Assembly: GCF_014673495.1 (NCBI RefSeq)
Contig: NZ_CP051006.1
Location: 1,798,001 to 1,862,000, forward strand
Length of the DNA stretch: 64,000 nucleotides
Direction of reading: 5' to 3'
Source of the DNA: Streptomyces griseofuscus
GTDB taxonomy: Bacteria > Actinomycetota > Actinomycetes > Streptomycetales > Streptomycetaceae
Below, piece by piece: positions 51,318 through 61,275 of the stretch. The notes under the pieces are model-generated. The model did no database searches. It saw only the letters and a program-made list of their open reading frames with translations, and was not told where the DNA came from. The stretch's first letter is position 1. Each line of letters begins with the position of its first letter. Both the position numbers and the translations under genes were made by a program.

Positions 51318-52235
51318 TCAGGTCAGCTTGGTGTTGGCCAGGACCCGGCGCAGGATGCTCCAGGAGAGGTCGGACTCGGTGGCGAAGGCACGCCGCTTCT
51401 TGGACTCCTCGTCGATGTAGTTGAAGGCATCGCGGCTGTAGCTGTCGCCGTCGTCGTCCTCGACGCCGGTCTCCTCCGGGTTGAGGTAGACGTGGAAGCT
51501 GGCGCCGAAATCGGCGGAGGCGTTCATATAGCCGGGGCCGGTGGAGCCGCCGCCGCCGTCCATCGGGCAGTACACCCGGTGCACGGCGTAGTTGTCCCTG
51601 GACAGCCAGGCACACTGCCCAGGGGTGAGGGTGATCAGGCCGAGTTTACGGGCGTTCCAGTCGAGGTGCTCGTAGACCATGACGTCGAGCTGGCCGGCGA
51701 GGCAGAAGACGATGCCGGTGGTGTGTCCGTGGGAGTGGATGGGCGAGTAGTGCTGAGCGGGCCAGATCTCCAGGACGACGGGCGAGCCGATGTCGCCCTT
51801 GGGGTGGTCGTCGGGGTGGAGGTGGCCGTGCTTTGCTGCCAGGTGGTCGTAGTCGCCCCGGCCGGTGCAGGCGACACGGATGTACGGCGGGTGGGACGGA
51901 TCGTGCTTGTACTTCTCCACGAGGATCTGGCGCAGCAGGCCCACCTTTTCGCCGGGTGCGGTGGCGGGGGCGAGGTGTTTGCGCATCGCTTCGGTCTCCC
52001 ACGCCGACAGGCGCAGGTCCTCGGCCTTGCGCGCGAGGTCCATGACAGCCGGCGGGATCATCAGCTGGCGGGCGTACTCGTCGAAGGACGTGGCCTGCCC
52101 GATCACAAGGGACGGGACGGCCTCGGCTCCCAGGAGACGCAACTGCCGTTCTTCTTGCCTGGTGATGTGGAAGGGGTACGTCGCATCGCCGTACTCCGGC
52201 TGCCCGGCGGGCGTCTGGTCGGCGGTCAGGCTCAT
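51318..52235 (-). CDS. Cupin protein of the cysteine-dioxygenase type
   Basis: 305 aa from ATG 52235 with AAGGAG upstream. The metal-binding cupin motif is WPAQHYSPIHSHGHTTGIVF (HxH) with a downstream HRVYCPMD and FHVYLNP. An N-terminal helical extension of about 120 residues includes TYPFHITRQEERQLRLLGAE. Cysteine dioxygenase-like enzymes oxidise thiols with Fe(II) and oxygen; the substrate here is unknown. Its 5' end is duplicated at 56865. It lies 85 bases downstream of the propeller-like gene on the same strand. Confidence 0.7.
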   Translation of the reverse strand: MSLTADQTPAGQPEYGDATYPFHITRQEERQLRLLGAEAVPSLVIGQATSFDEYARQLMIPPAVMDLARKAEDLRLSAWETEAMRKHLAPATAPGEKVGLLRQILVEKYKHDPSHPPYIRVACTGRGDYDHLAAKHGHLHPDDHPKGDIGSPVVLEIWPAQHYSPIHSHGHTTGIVFCLAGQLDVMVYEHLDWNARKLGLITLTPGQCAWLSRDNYAVHRVYCPMDGGGGSTGPGYMNASADFGASFHVYLNPEETGVEDDDGDSYSRDAFNYIDEESKKRRAFATESDLSWSILRRVLANTKLT

Positions 52236-52340
52236 GAGTGAGGACTCCTTCGTGTGCAGGGGTGCCGCGGCTCGGCGCAGGACCCGATGACGCCACGCAT
52301 GTTCGGTGTCACGGCTCGAGGCGGGTTCTGAGCGGTGTGA

Positions 52341-53459
52341 TCAGTGGCTGGGCAGGCGTGTCGCCTTGAGGCCGTCGAGGGGGTACTCCGGGGGCAGGTG
52401 GGCGGGGTCGCCCGGCACGGTGATGAGCACGGTGATGGTCCGGGCCGTGCCCGCGGCGAGGAACTGGTCGCCCACCGAGCTCAGATACGCCTTGCCGTCC
52501 TGGGCGATGACGTCGACGCCGGACGCTTCGGCTTTCGCACCCTTGACCGTGGGCAGGTCGAAGGAGATGCGGAACTTCCTGACGTCCTCCGCCGTGCCGC
52601 TGTCTTTGCTGACTGCGGTGAGGGTGAGGTCGAAGCTGTAGACCCGGCCCCGGGGTTCGCCGTTCTCCCATGTCCCCTTGAACTTCTTCGTCACGACGAT
52701 CTCGTCGTAACTGGGCGGCACAGGCAGCGGGGTGATACGCCCGGCCCCGTTCACGATCTCCAGGTCGCCGACGGGCACCCTGCCCCGTCCGATGCGCTGC
52801 GAGTGGTCAGGGACCTCCGCCGTGGTCAAATCCAGGTGGTTGACGTTGCCCGCGGAGTCGACGGCGTAGAAGTTGCCGTCATGGTCGAAGAAGGTGGCCT
52901 CGTACGCCTTGCGCGAGCCTGCCGCGCCGCTGGCTTGAGCCGGCGGGAAGACACCAGCCTTGAGGACGGTCTTCATGGGCTGCCGGCCCGGGTCGATGAG
53001 CAGCAGGTCGCCATTGTCGCCCTCCACCGAGTACAGCCGCCCGTCCTTGGGGTGGTAGGCGAAGTCGTCCCACCGGCCGCCTCCCGGTGCGTTGCGCGGT
53101 GCGGCCGTGCCGGCTGCCACGTCGATGGCGTAGCTGGGGGTGTCGGGGTTGCCGGCGACGAAGAGATTCTTGCCGTCGGGGTCCATGTCGCCGTCGAACC
53201 AGGGCCCGTTTGGCAGCCCGTCGATGACCTGCTCCTTCAAGGTGCCGGCCGCCGCGTCGACGGTTATGAGCTTGTTGCCGGTCACGGCCAGCAACAGGGG
53301 CTCCTGGTCGTCGCCGCGGTACTGCGCTCCCATGGCGGTGTAGCCGCTCTCGTAGGGCGCGACGTTGTCGACGACGCGGGTGTCGCCGTCGATGGGGTCG
53401 AAGCGGTAGATCCGGGTGCTGGTCCGGCCGACGGCGAGATACACCTTGCGGTGAGCCAT
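52341..53459 (-). CDS. Propeller-like hypothetical protein
   Basis: 372 aa from ATG 53459 with GGAAGGAC upstream. Repeated beta segments with Asp/Gly turns (TSTRIYRFDPIDGDTRVVDN, FDGDMDPDGKNLFVAGNPDT, YHPKDGRLYSVEGDNGDLLL, FDHDGNFYAVDSAGNVNHLD) suggest a beta-propeller resembling DUF6923. A C-terminal beta-sandwich-like part follows (RGRVYSFDLTLTAVSKD). No signal peptide is seen. The function is unknown. The last ~100 codons recur as a fragment at 57063. Confidence 0.6.
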   Translation of the reverse strand: MAHRKVYLAVGRTSTRIYRFDPIDGDTRVVDNVAPYESGYTAMGAQYRGDDQEPLLLAVTGNKLITVDAAAGTLKEQVIDGLPNGPWFDGDMDPDGKNLFVAGNPDTPSYAIDVAAGTAAPRNAPGGGRWDDFAYHPKDGRLYSVEGDNGDLLLIDPGRQPMKTVLKAGVFPPAQASGAAGSRKAYEATFFDHDGNFYAVDSAGNVNHLDLTTAEVPDHSQRIGRGRVPVGDLEIVNGAGRITPLPVPPSYDEIVVTKKFKGTWENGEPRGRVYSFDLTLTAVSKDSGTAEDVRKFRISFDLPTVKGAKAEASGVDVIAQDGKAYLSSVGDQFLAAGTARTITVLITVPGDPAHLPPEYPLDGLKATRLPSH

Positions 53460-53629
53460 GAAACAAAGCGTCCTTCCACGCGACTGCGGAACGCTTCGAC
53501 GTCCGCCCCCAGACCCACGAAGACAAGCACCCTAAGTATTCGTTCGAACACAATGAGCCACACGCCTCGGGCGCTGTACACCTACAAGCAGGTGCTTTTC
53601 GTGGAAGGTGTGCAGGAAGTGCCGCATCG

Positions 53630-53696
53630 TCGGCGTACGGGGTTGACCCAGCTCCAGCACCAGGCGTTCGCCGTGCTGCGCAGCAACGGGGCATGA
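53630..53696 (+). pseudogene. Duplicated tail of the TetR gene
   Basis: Reads GLTQLQHQAFAVLRSNGA and stop, almost the same DNA as the end of the TetR gene at 49070-49123 (DFTQLLHQAFAVLRGNGS). Nothing upstream resembles the rest of that gene, so only the last ~20 codons were copied or retained. Confidence 0.7.
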
Positions 53697-53719
53697 AGGG
53701 ATGCGAGGTTTGCCTGCGC

Positions 53720-54110
53720 GTTGGCGGCGCACACCGTGGAACTCGCCCGCCACCGCGGCCTGAAGGTCACCGCGCTCGCCTCCGCACACGGCGAGCAGTT
53801 CCTGTGTTCCCGGGGCGCCGACCACTTCCTGCCCCGCGACGCGGCCCTTCCCTCGACGGCCTTCGTTGGCATCGTCGATACCGCCGTACCCGGCCAGGAG
53901 TCGGCACCCAAGCGCGGAATCCGGGTCGACGCCCTGGACGTACGTGCCGACGGCGCCCAGCCCGCCGAACTGTCCTGACTGGCCGACCAAGGCGCCGTGC
54001 CGGCCCGCATGGCCGGGCCCTTCCCTCCCCTGGCGGACTCCGCCGCAGCCCGCTCGCGCCTGGCCGAGGGGGCCTGCGCGGACGCATCGTCCTCATGCTC
54101 CGCCTCCCGG
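53720..54110 (+). pseudogene. Relic of an NADP-dependent MDR oxidoreductase
   Basis: The plus strand reads HTVELARHRGLKVTALASAH, GADHFLPRDAA, TAFVGIVDTAVPGQ and a stop (TGA) in place of a residue at 53976. It then continues LADQGAVPARMAGPFPPLAD, SRLAEGA and, after a frameshift, LRGRIVLML. These are the cofactor-binding and C-terminal parts of a quinone-reductase-like enzyme. The N-terminal domain is missing. Confidence 0.65.
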
Positions 54111-54758
54111 TGTGAGGACGCGGCCGCTGCTGTCCCCGTGCCATGCAGTTCCCCGCCCACTGCCGTGTGGCGGCAGCTGAGTGCCTGACGCACCGGGTCA
54201 GGAGAAAAAAGATCGCGGGGAGCGCCACCCCCTCGTCGACCTCGTGGTGCTGTCGTCGACGAGCGCTGCGCCGGTGCGGAGGAGCTGTGCGCTGGCCGAC
54301 CCGGCCTGTTCCTCCCTCCCCTCCCCCGCCGGCCGACGCCGGCGAGAACACGAACCGGAGGGTGCCCTGGTCATGCGCGTTCTTTTTCGAGCCGACGGCT
54401 TATCGCTCGTCGGTACCTGGCCGTGCGGACGGTCAGGGTCGTGGTGACGCCGTTCCGGCAAGCTCCTGCCGAGGACACGCCCGGTCAGCCCGAGACCAGC
54501 AACGCACCGTCACCGGTCACTGGTCACTGGTCGCTGGTCGACACAATGTGTGTGATCAGCAGACCGCGGTCGGCAATCACAGGAGTCAGATTCCACTGGC
54601 AGGACCCGCCTGCCGATACCAACCGGCACATCGCACGGAAGGCCGCGGCCGGGTACCCGGTTGACGACGGCATTGGCGCTCGGGCGTGTGGGCGATTTAG
54701 GCTGCGTCGGTTCGTGCCGTTCACGGCGGCAGCCCATCGACGGCGAGGAAAGCCGATC
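54111..54758. other. Noncoding region upstream of the GAF-SpoIIE gene
   Basis: 648 bases with no credible gene. It contains a short tandem repeat near 54511-54540 (GTCACTG GTCACTG GTCGCTG GTCG). The open frame upstream of 54759 is in phase with the phosphatase but has no good start and atypical composition, so it is treated as leader. It presumably holds the promoter. Confidence 0.45.
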
Positions 54759-56240
54759 ATGCAGCAGGCATCGGCCACCGACCCGGCTCCCGGGCGCCGC
54801 CCCGAGCTGGTCCCTGACCCGGGTGTGGAGGCGGCCCGGATCGCGGCGGTGCGCCGCTACGACATCCTCGACACCCCGCCCGACGGGGCGTTCGACCGAG
54901 TGGCGGCGATGGCCGCCCGCCTCTTCGACGTGCCGGTGGCGACGGTCACGATCGTGGACACCGACCGCATCTGGTTCAAGGCCGCCCACGGCCTGGAGGG
55001 TGTCGCGCAGATCGGCAGGGATCCGGGCCTGTGCGGCTCGGCGATCCTGCGCGACGACGCGATGGTCATCCCCGACACCCTCAAGGACCCCGTCGCGGCG
55101 GACAATCCGCTGGTCGCCGGGGAGATGGGGGTGCGCTTCTACGCCGCCGCACCGATCATCACCCCCGACGGGCACAAGCTCGGCACGGTCAACGTCCTCG
55201 ACACCCGGCCGCGCTCGATCACCGAGGAGGACACCGCCACCCTGGCCGATCTCGCCGCGATCGTGCTGGACGAGATGGAGCTGCGGCTGTCGGCGCTGCG
55301 CGCACTGCGCGACGAGCAGGCCCGCCGGGAAGCGGAGAGGCGGCACGCCGAGGCGGAGCGGGCGCGGGCGGAGGCGGAATGGGCGGCGCGGGAGAAGGCG
55401 GAGCAGGACAGGGCCGCCATCGCCGCGTTCGCCTCCACCCTCCAGCGCACCCTGCTGCCCCCGGCCCTTCCCGTGGTGCCGGGTCTGGAACTGGCCTGCC
55501 ACTACCGCACCGCCTCCGCCCACGACGTGGGCGGCGACTTCTACGACGTCTTCCCCCTCGACGGCGACCGGTGGGCGTTCTTCCTCGGTGACGTGTGCGG
55601 CAAAGGCCCCGAGGCAGCGACCGTCACCGCCCTGGCCCGCCACACCCTGCGCGCCACGGCCCAGATCAACGCCGACCCCGTCACCGTGCTGAGCGCGCTC
55701 AACACCATGCTGCTCACCGACGTCACCGCCGGCCGCCGCTTCTGCACCGTCGTCTTCGGCCTCCTGGAGCCCAGGGACGACGGCGGCTTCACCGTCACCG
55801 TCGCCACCGGCGGCCACCCGCCGGCCTACCACCTGCGCCCCGACGACGGCGGCGCCGTCTGGGTGCGGGCCGTACGCCCCCAGGGCGGCATGCTCGTCGG
55901 CGCCTTCCCCCAGGCGCCCTTCGCCCAGACCACCTTCTCCCTGACGGCCGGCGAGAGCCTGTTCCTCTACACCGACGGGCTGACCGAAGCCCGCACCACC
56001 GAGGGCACCATGCTCGGCGACGACGGCCTCACCGGCTTCCTCCACCAGCGCACCGGACCCGTCACCGCCACCTCCCTGATCGAGGACAGCATCACCCTGC
56101 TGGCCTCGCTGCCCGACGGAGCCGGCGACGACGTGGCCCTGCTGACCTTGTCCGTCCCCCACCCTCACACCATGCCCGACGGCAGTGTCACAGCGACCGC
56201 CCACACCGCCGCCGCGCCCGAACACTTCGGCCAGGAGTGA
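54759..56240 (+). CDS. GAF-domain PP2C (SpoIIE-type) serine phosphatase
   Basis: 493 aa from ATG 54759 behind GAGGAA. GAF domain ~25-185 (RYDILDTPPDGAFDRVAAMA, GLCGSAILRDDAMVIPDTL). A charged coiled-coil linker ~190-225 (REAERRHAEAERARAEAEWA). SpoIIE phosphatase domain ~235-475: DVGGDFYDVF and GDVCGKGPEAA (metal aspartates), VATGGHPPAYHL, LFLYTDGLTEAR, GDDVALLTL. It should dephosphorylate anti-anti-sigma (STAS) proteins in a partner switch. The next gene, overlapping by one base (TGATG), encodes such a STAS protein, its likely substrate. Confidence 0.92.
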   Translation: MQQASATDPAPGRRPELVPDPGVEAARIAAVRRYDILDTPPDGAFDRVAAMAARLFDVPVATVTIVDTDRIWFKAAHGLEGVAQIGRDPGLCGSAILRDDAMVIPDTLKDPVAADNPLVAGEMGVRFYAAAPIITPDGHKLGTVNVLDTRPRSITEEDTATLADLAAIVLDEMELRLSALRALRDEQARREAERRHAEAERARAEAEWAAREKAEQDRAAIAAFASTLQRTLLPPALPVVPGLELACHYRTASAHDVGGDFYDVFPLDGDRWAFFLGDVCGKGPEAATVTALARHTLRATAQINADPVTVLSALNTMLLTDVTAGRRFCTVVFGLLEPRDDGGFTVTVATGGHPPAYHLRPDDGGAVWVRAVRPQGGMLVGAFPQAPFAQTTFSLTAGESLFLYTDGLTEARTTEGTMLGDDGLTGFLHQRTGPVTATSLIEDSITLLASLPDGAGDDVALLTLSVPHPHTMPDGSVTATAHTAAAPEHFGQE

Positions 56241-56731
56241 TGACCGACGTGACCGACACGCTGTACCTGACCGTCCAGCACCCCCGCCCCGACCTCGCCA
56301 TCGCCGCGGTCGTCGGGGAGGTGGACATGCACACCGCGGAAACCCTGCGCCGCGACGCCTCGATGATCATCGAGCGAGGGCGCCCGCACCTGGTTCTGGA
56401 CCTGTCACAGGTCGGTTTTTGCGACTCCGCCGGTCTGAGCGCGCTCATCGGTCTCTGGCACGCCGCCCAGGCGGTGGGCGGTGCGCTCGGGCTCGCCAAC
56501 GTCCCCGACCGCCTGATGCGGATGCTCGTCCTCACCGGTGTCGACACGATCCTGCCGGTTCATGCCACCACGAGCGAAGCAGTCAACACCATGATCGCCG
56601 ACGAGCCCACCAGCGTAGGGCCGCAGGGCTCCGTCGACCGTGTGAGCACCACCGGCGGGGCTGGTGCGCCGGCCGGAGGGGGACGCACGGCCTGCGACAG
56701 CGCTCGTCACCCCTCCGCGAACCTGAGCTGA
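56240..56731 (+). CDS. STAS-domain anti-anti-sigma factor
   Basis: 163 aa from ATG 56240, overlapping the phosphatase stop. The STAS core reads AAVVGEVDMHTAETLRRDAS, then LVLDLSQVGFCDSAGLSALI with the phosphorylatable serine (DSAG). A disordered Gly/Ser tail follows after ~115. It would bind and sequester an RsbW-type kinase when dephosphorylated. Confidence 0.9.
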   Translation: MTDVTDTLYLTVQHPRPDLAIAAVVGEVDMHTAETLRRDASMIIERGRPHLVLDLSQVGFCDSAGLSALIGLWHAAQAVGGALGLANVPDRLMRMLVLTGVDTILPVHATTSEAVNTMIADEPTSVGPQGSVDRVSTTGGAGAPAGGGRTACDSARHPSANLS

Positions 56732-56864
56732 TCGCGCGGACACGCCACGACCAGGCGTCTGTACCAGCGATCGAGCCCGGCGCGCCTACCGCAGTACCCC
56801 CGCGCTGGCTGTCCCGTTCCCCGTGTGCCGCGGCGGCCCGCGAGCGATAGGCAGCATCGGCGCC

Positions 56865-57345
56865 TTGGAGACGCAACTGGCGTTCTTCTTCCTCAGGTGA
56901 TGTGGAAGAGATACCGCGCATCGCCGGGAGCCGGTTGCCCGGCGGACGTCCGGGCGGCAGTCAGACTCACGTGGGGACTCCGTTGAAAGGTGACGGTTGC
57001 GGACGCGCAGGGCGATGCCTTGCGTGTTCGGGTGCGCGGCGGCAGGCGTTGCCCCGTGGAGTGTGATCAGTGGTTGAGCAGACGCGTGGCCCTCAGGCCG
57101 TCGAGGGGGTGCTCACGCGGCAGATGAGCCGGGTCGCCCGGCACGGTGATCGGCCGGACGTGCCCGCGGCGAGGAACTGGTCGCCCACTGAGTTCAGGTA
57201 GGTCTTGCCGTCCTGAGCGATGACGTCGACGCCGGATGCCTCGGCTTTCGCGCCCTTGACCGTGGGCAGGTCGAAGGAGATGCGGAACCTCGTGACGTCC
57301 TCCGCCGTGCCGCTGTCCTTGCTGACGGCGGTGAAGGTCTCAGAC
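56865..57345 (-). pseudogene. Displaced copy of the cupin 5' end and propeller 3' end
   Basis: 56868-56980 matches the start of the cupin gene (52120-52240). 56981-57062 is a diverged copy of the intergenic part. 57063-57345 matches the last ~300 bases of the propeller gene (52338-52640; SKDSGTAEDV, KAEASGVDVIAQDGK). Order and orientation are the same, but both genes are truncated and indels break the frames. It represents duplication of the 52.12-52.64 kb junction about 4.75 kb away. Confidence 0.8.
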
Positions 57346-57480
57346 GTAAAGGAGATCTCCAGCGGCAGCAACCAGCAGGTGATCAACGAGGCCCGCAAGA
57401 ACCTGCCCGTCCTGCAGACCCACCTGAAGCTCGCCGAACAAACCCAGTCGCAACTCGAAACCTCACCGGTGCTGGGATGA
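57335..57480 (+). pseudogene. C-terminal fragment of a DUF4142 protein
   Basis: The plus strand reads SDVKEISSGSNQQVINEARK, then NLPVLQTHLKLAEQTQSQL and stop at 57480. This fits the last helix pair of DUF4142 proteins (ferritin-like helical bundle, often secreted). The rest of the gene is replaced by the propeller duplicate. Confidence 0.6.
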
Positions 57481-57484
57481 AGAT

Positions 57485-59698
57485 CTACGGGCGGTCGCCA
57501 GTACCGCCTTCGGTGGGTGCTAACGTGTGCTGTTGGCCGCCGGGGCGGACGGTGCGCTGGGCGTCGCTGATGCTGTCACGGGCAGCGGCGGCGACCGCTT
57601 CGGGAGTGATGCCGAACTCGGTGTAGAGGCGCTGGTAGTCGGCGGAGGCGCCGTAGTGTTCCAGGCTGACGACTCGCCCGGCGTCGCCGATGATTTCGCG
57701 CCATCCCTGTGCCACAGCGGCTTCGACGCTGACTCGGGCCCGGACGGAGGGTGGCAGGATCGAGTCCTGGTAGCTCTGCGGCTGGGCGGCGAACCACTCC
57801 CGGCACGGCATCGACACCACCCGCACCGCGAGGTTCTCTGCGGCCAGCAGGGTGCGGGCCTCAAGGGCGATGTGGACCTCGGAGCCGGTGGCCACCAGGA
57901 TCACCTCGGGTGCTGCGTCGACGGCGTCCGCGAGGGCGTAACCGCCGCGGGCCGCTTCCCGGGCCGGGGCGTATTCGCCGTTGCCGCGGTCCAGGACGGG
58001 CAGGTTCTGTCGGCTCAGGATCAGGCCGGCGGGCCGGTCGGTGTGCTCCAGGATGGTCTGCCAGCAGGCGGTGGTCTCGTTGGCGTCGGCGGGCCGCACG
58101 ACGTCGAGGCCGGGGGTGGCGCGCAGCGCGGCGAGCTGTTCGACGGGTTGGTGGGTGGGACCGTCCTCGCCCAGGCCGATGGAGTCGTGGGTCCAGATGT
58201 AGGTCGCGGGCAGCTGCATCAGGGCGGCCAGGCGTACGGCGGGGCGCATGTAGTCGGAGAAGGTCAGGAAGGTGCCGCCGTAGGGGCGCGTCAGGCTCTG
58301 CAGGGCGATGCCGTTGAGGATCGCGCCCATGGCGTGCTCGCGGATACCGAAGTGCAGGGTCCGCCCGTAGGGGCCGCCCTTCCAGTCCTTGGTCTGGTGG
58401 TCGGCGGGGAGGAAGGACGGCTCGCCGTCCATGGTGGTGTTGTTGCTTCCGGCCAGGTCGGCCGATCCTCCCCACAGCTCCGGCAGGACCGGCGCGAGCG
58501 CACTGAGGACCTCGCCGGAAGCGGCCCGGGTGGCCATTCCCTTGGCATCGGCAGGGAAGACGGGCAGCGCGTCGGTCCAGCCGTCGGGCAGTTCCTGTTT
58601 CTGTAGCCGGTCAAGCAGCGCGGCGCGCTCGGGATTGGCCTTCTGCCAGGCCGTGAACGTCTCGTCCCATGCCGCGCGCGCTTGCCGGCCGCGCTCAGCC
58701 GCCTGCCGGGTGCGGGCCAGGACCTCGTCCTCGACGGTGAAGTGTGCGCCGGGATCGAAGCCGAGCAGCTTCTTCGTGGCCGCGACCTCGTCCTCGCCCA
58801 GCGCGGAGCCGTGGGCCTTGCCGGTGTTCTGCTTGTTCGGGGCGGGCCAGCCGATCAGGGTGCGCAGCATGATCAGCGACGGGCGGCCGGTCTCCTCCCT
58901 CGCGGCCCGTGTGGCGGCCAGCAGCGCGTCGACGTCCTCGACGTAACTGCCGGTGCCGGTCCAGTCGACGGTCTGCACGTGCCAGCCGTAGGCGGCGAAG
59001 CGGGCGGGTACGTCCTCGCTGAAGGCGACGTCGGTGTCGTCCTCGATGGAGATGTGGTTGGAGTCGTAGAAGACGGTGAGGTCGCCGAGTTTCTGGTGGC
59101 CGGCCAGGGAGGCGGCCTCGCTGGCGACGCCCTCCATGAGGTCGCCGTCGGAGGCGATGACGTAGACGTGGTGGTCGAAGGGGCTGGTGCCCGGCTCCGC
59201 GTCTGGGTCGAGCAGTCCGCGTTCGCGGCGGGCCGACATGGCCATGCCGACCGCACTGGCCAGCCCCTGGCCCAGCGGTCCGGTGGTGATTTCCACTCCG
59301 CGGGTGTGCCGGTGCTCGGGGTGGCCGGGGGTGGCGGAGCCCCAGGTCCGGTACGCCTCCAGGTCCGATAGCTCCAGGCCGTAGCCGGCCAGGTAGAGCT
59401 GGGTGTACAGGGTCAGGCTGGAGTGCCCGCAGGAGAGCACGAACCGGTCCCGTCCCAGCCACTGGTCGTCTTCCGGGTCGTGCCGCATGACGTTCTGGAA
59501 CAGCAGGTAGGCCAGAGGGGCGAGGCTCATCGCGGTGCCCGGGTGCCCGTTGCCGACCTTCTGCACCGCGTCGGCCGCCAGCAGTCGCACGGTGTCCACC
59601 GCCCGCACATCGACCTCGTCCCAGCCTGCCTGCTCCGCTACCGGGAGCGCCAAGGACCTGTCGCGTCCCGCAGTGCCGTCGGGCTGTTCACTCGCCAT
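57485..59698 (-). CDS. tkt: Transketolase
   Basis: 737 aa from ATG 59698 with AAGGAG upstream, full length for the family. ThDP domain: [77 protein letters not shown]. Pyr domain: [14 protein letters not shown] and [21 protein letters not shown]-terminal domain: [20 protein letters not shown]. Transfers two-carbon ketol units in the pentose phosphate pathway. Its position in a stress/sigma neighbourhood suggests a second, condition-specific copy besides the housekeeping gene; that is inference. Confidence 0.95.
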   Translation of the reverse strand: MASEQPDGTAGRDRSLALPVAEQAGWDEVDVRAVDTVRLLAADAVQKVGNGHPGTAMSLAPLAYLLFQNVMRHDPEDDQWLGRDRFVLSCGHSSLTLYTQLYLAGYGLELSDLEAYRTWGSATPGHPEHRHTRGVEITTGPLGQGLASAVGMAMSARRERGLLDPDAEPGTSPFDHHVYVIASDGDLMEGVASEAASLAGHQKLGDLTVFYDSNHISIEDDTDVAFSEDVPARFAAYGWHVQTVDWTGTGSYVEDVDALLAATRAAREETGRPSLIMLRTLIGWPAPNKQNTGKAHGSALGEDEVAATKKLLGFDPGAHFTVEDEVLARTRQAAERGRQARAAWDETFTAWQKANPERAALLDRLQKQELPDGWTDALPVFPADAKGMATRAASGEVLSALAPVLPELWGGSADLAGSNNTTMDGEPSFLPADHQTKDWKGGPYGRTLHFGIREHAMGAILNGIALQSLTRPYGGTFLTFSDYMRPAVRLAALMQLPATYIWTHDSIGLGEDGPTHQPVEQLAALRATPGLDVVRPADANETTACWQTILEHTDRPAGLILSRQNLPVLDRGNGEYAPAREAARGGYALADAVDAAPEVILVATGSEVHIALEARTLLAAENLAVRVVSMPCREWFAAQPQSYQDSILPPSVRARVSVEAAVAQGWREIIGDAGRVVSLEHYGASADYQRLYTEFGITPEAVAAAARDSISDAQRTVRPGGQQHTLAPTEGGTGDRP

Positions 59699-59882
59699 GC
59701 CGTTGCTCCTTCGTCAAGCCGGGCCCTCTGCTTCAGCCGTGCTCTGCTTCGGGAGACCAGCACACGCCCCCTCGACGACGTGCGGACCCGGGTCAGAACA
59801 GGCGTACCCCACCGACGGCATTCCATCGCAGTGCCGCCCACTGGGTGCCACGCGGTGAGCGGATGCGCCGAATGCCCACCCG

Positions 59883-59908
59883 GTTTGCGGGCGCTGGGCC
59901 GTGGATAC
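59883..59908 (+). promoter_or_regulatory. Candidate SigB/SigF-type promoter upstream of the hemerythrin gene
   Basis: GTTTGC at 59883-59888 and GGATAC at 59903-59908 are separated by 14 bases, close to the Streptomyces SigB-type consensus (GNNT, 14-16 bases, GGGTA). It ends 47 bases before the ATG at 59956. A sigma factor of that class is encoded at 62763. Confidence 0.45.
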
Positions 59909-59955
59909 ACGGTCGAGGCATTCCGGACGGCGCAGCGTGAAAGAAGGGAACGCCC

Positions 59956-60516
59956 ATGGGACACGGCGGGGACGTCATCGCGGAACTGACCACCGACCAC
60001 CGCGAGGTCGATGAGCTGTTCGGGAAGATCGAGGCCCTGAGCCCGGGAGACAAGCAGCGCAAGAAGTACGCCGACCAGGCCGTGATCGAGCTGGTGCGGC
60101 ACTCGGTCGCCGAGGAGGCGTACCTCTACCCGGCCGTGCGCGAGTTCCTGTCCGACGGTGACACGGTCGCCGACAAGGAGATCGAGGACCACGCCGAGGC
60201 CGAACGGACGATGAAAGCGCTCGAAGCCGTCGGTGCCGACGATCCGGAGTTCGACCGGCTCATCGGTGAGCTTATGACCGAGATCCGCAGCCACGTCCGC
60301 GACGAGGAGGACAACCTCTTCCCCCGGCTGCGGTCGGCGGCCTCCGAAGAGGAGCTGATGAAGCTGGGTGACAAGGTCCGCCAGGCCAAGAAGACGGCGC
60401 CCACCCGGCCGCACCCGTCGGCTCCTGACACGCCGCCGGCCAACAAGCTGCTGGCCCCCGGCACAGGCATGGTGGACCGGATCAGGGACGCCCTGACGGG
60501 GCGCGGCAAGGACTGA
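59956..60516 (+). CDS. Hemerythrin HHE-domain protein
   Basis: 186 aa from ATG 59956 with GAAGGGAA upstream. Iron-ligand motifs of the four-helix HHE bundle: ELTTDHREVDELF, RHSVAEEAYLYPAVREFL, IEDHAEAERTM and SHVRDEEDNLFPRL. A Pro/Ala-rich tail follows. A non-haem di-iron protein, likely sensing or scavenging oxygen, NO or peroxide in the cytoplasm, in line with the stress genes nearby. Confidence 0.9.
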   Translation: MGHGGDVIAELTTDHREVDELFGKIEALSPGDKQRKKYADQAVIELVRHSVAEEAYLYPAVREFLSDGDTVADKEIEDHAEAERTMKALEAVGADDPEFDRLIGELMTEIRSHVRDEEDNLFPRLRSAASEEELMKLGDKVRQAKKTAPTRPHPSAPDTPPANKLLAPGTGMVDRIRDALTGRGKD

Positions 60517-60570
60517 CGGCGCACGGCGTCCTGCCCGGAACGCTGCGCGGCTTTCGCTACAGGGGGCCCG

Positions 60571-61113
60571 TCACATAGGGAGTGAGGACAGCCGTACTGG
60601 CCCTGAGGGCCACCGGGCGTCGTCGCGCAGGGGCGTCACCATGGTCCGCAGCGGCATGGTCACGAGGCGGCCTTCGGGTTGTTCGACGAGTACGTCCTTG
60701 TCGAGCGGGTGCCATCCGAGGCGCTGGTAGAGCGACACGAGGGGAGGCCGGCAGAAGAGGAGTGCGTGTTGAGGCCCCATCGTTCGGGCGTGCTCCAGGG
60801 CAGCTGTGACGACGAGGCGAGCGAGGCCGTGACCTTGCATGCGGGGTGAGACGGCCACCCCGCCGACGCCCACCACCTCTGTCTCGGCGTCGCCGATCGC
60901 AACAGGCAGTCGCAGCAGGCCGGCGTGTGCCACGAGGCGGCCGTCGTGCCGGATGGCGAAGTGCTCTTCTTTCGGCAGCCAGGTCAGACCGGTCCAGGCG
61001 ACACCGAAGGGATCATCGCTGATGCCAAGGATCTCCTCCTGGTCCGCCTTCGTGTACTGGGCGAGCCGCACCACAGTCGGTGCCACAGTGGATCGGTTCT
61101 CAGTCATTCCCAC
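60571..61113 (-). CDS. GNAT-family N-acetyltransferase
   Basis: 180 aa from GTG 61113; ATG 61107 is an alternative. The acetyl-CoA pyrophosphate loop is VAVSPRMQGHGLARLVVTAA, preceded by the beta4 strand of the GNAT fold and followed by HALLFCRPPLVSLYQRLGWH. The substrate is unknown. It converges with the hemerythrin gene. Confidence 0.85.
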   Translation of the reverse strand: MGMTENRSTVAPTVVRLAQYTKADQEEILGISDDPFGVAWTGLTWLPKEEHFAIRHDGRLVAHAGLLRLPVAIGDAETEVVGVGGVAVSPRMQGHGLARLVVTAALEHARTMGPQHALLFCRPPLVSLYQRLGWHPLDKDVLVEQPEGRLVTMPLRTMVTPLRDDARWPSGPVRLSSLPM

Positions 61114-61275
61114 ATGATGATCTCTCCGCCGAGCACTGGCCTAGGGCTGTGAGCGCGCAGGTTCACCGGGTTCGCTGGCCGCTGCGACCGCTGGACTGGT
61201 TGGATTACGGTCGGCAATGGGGTGTTCGGTCCGGGGCGTGCATGGTTCCCCTGCGATCCTGCGTCGGGAGGGCAC

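Noticed and set aside
54511..54540. Short tandem repeat GTCACTG
   Set aside because: Only three to four imperfect units; too short to interpret beyond noting it in the upstream region.
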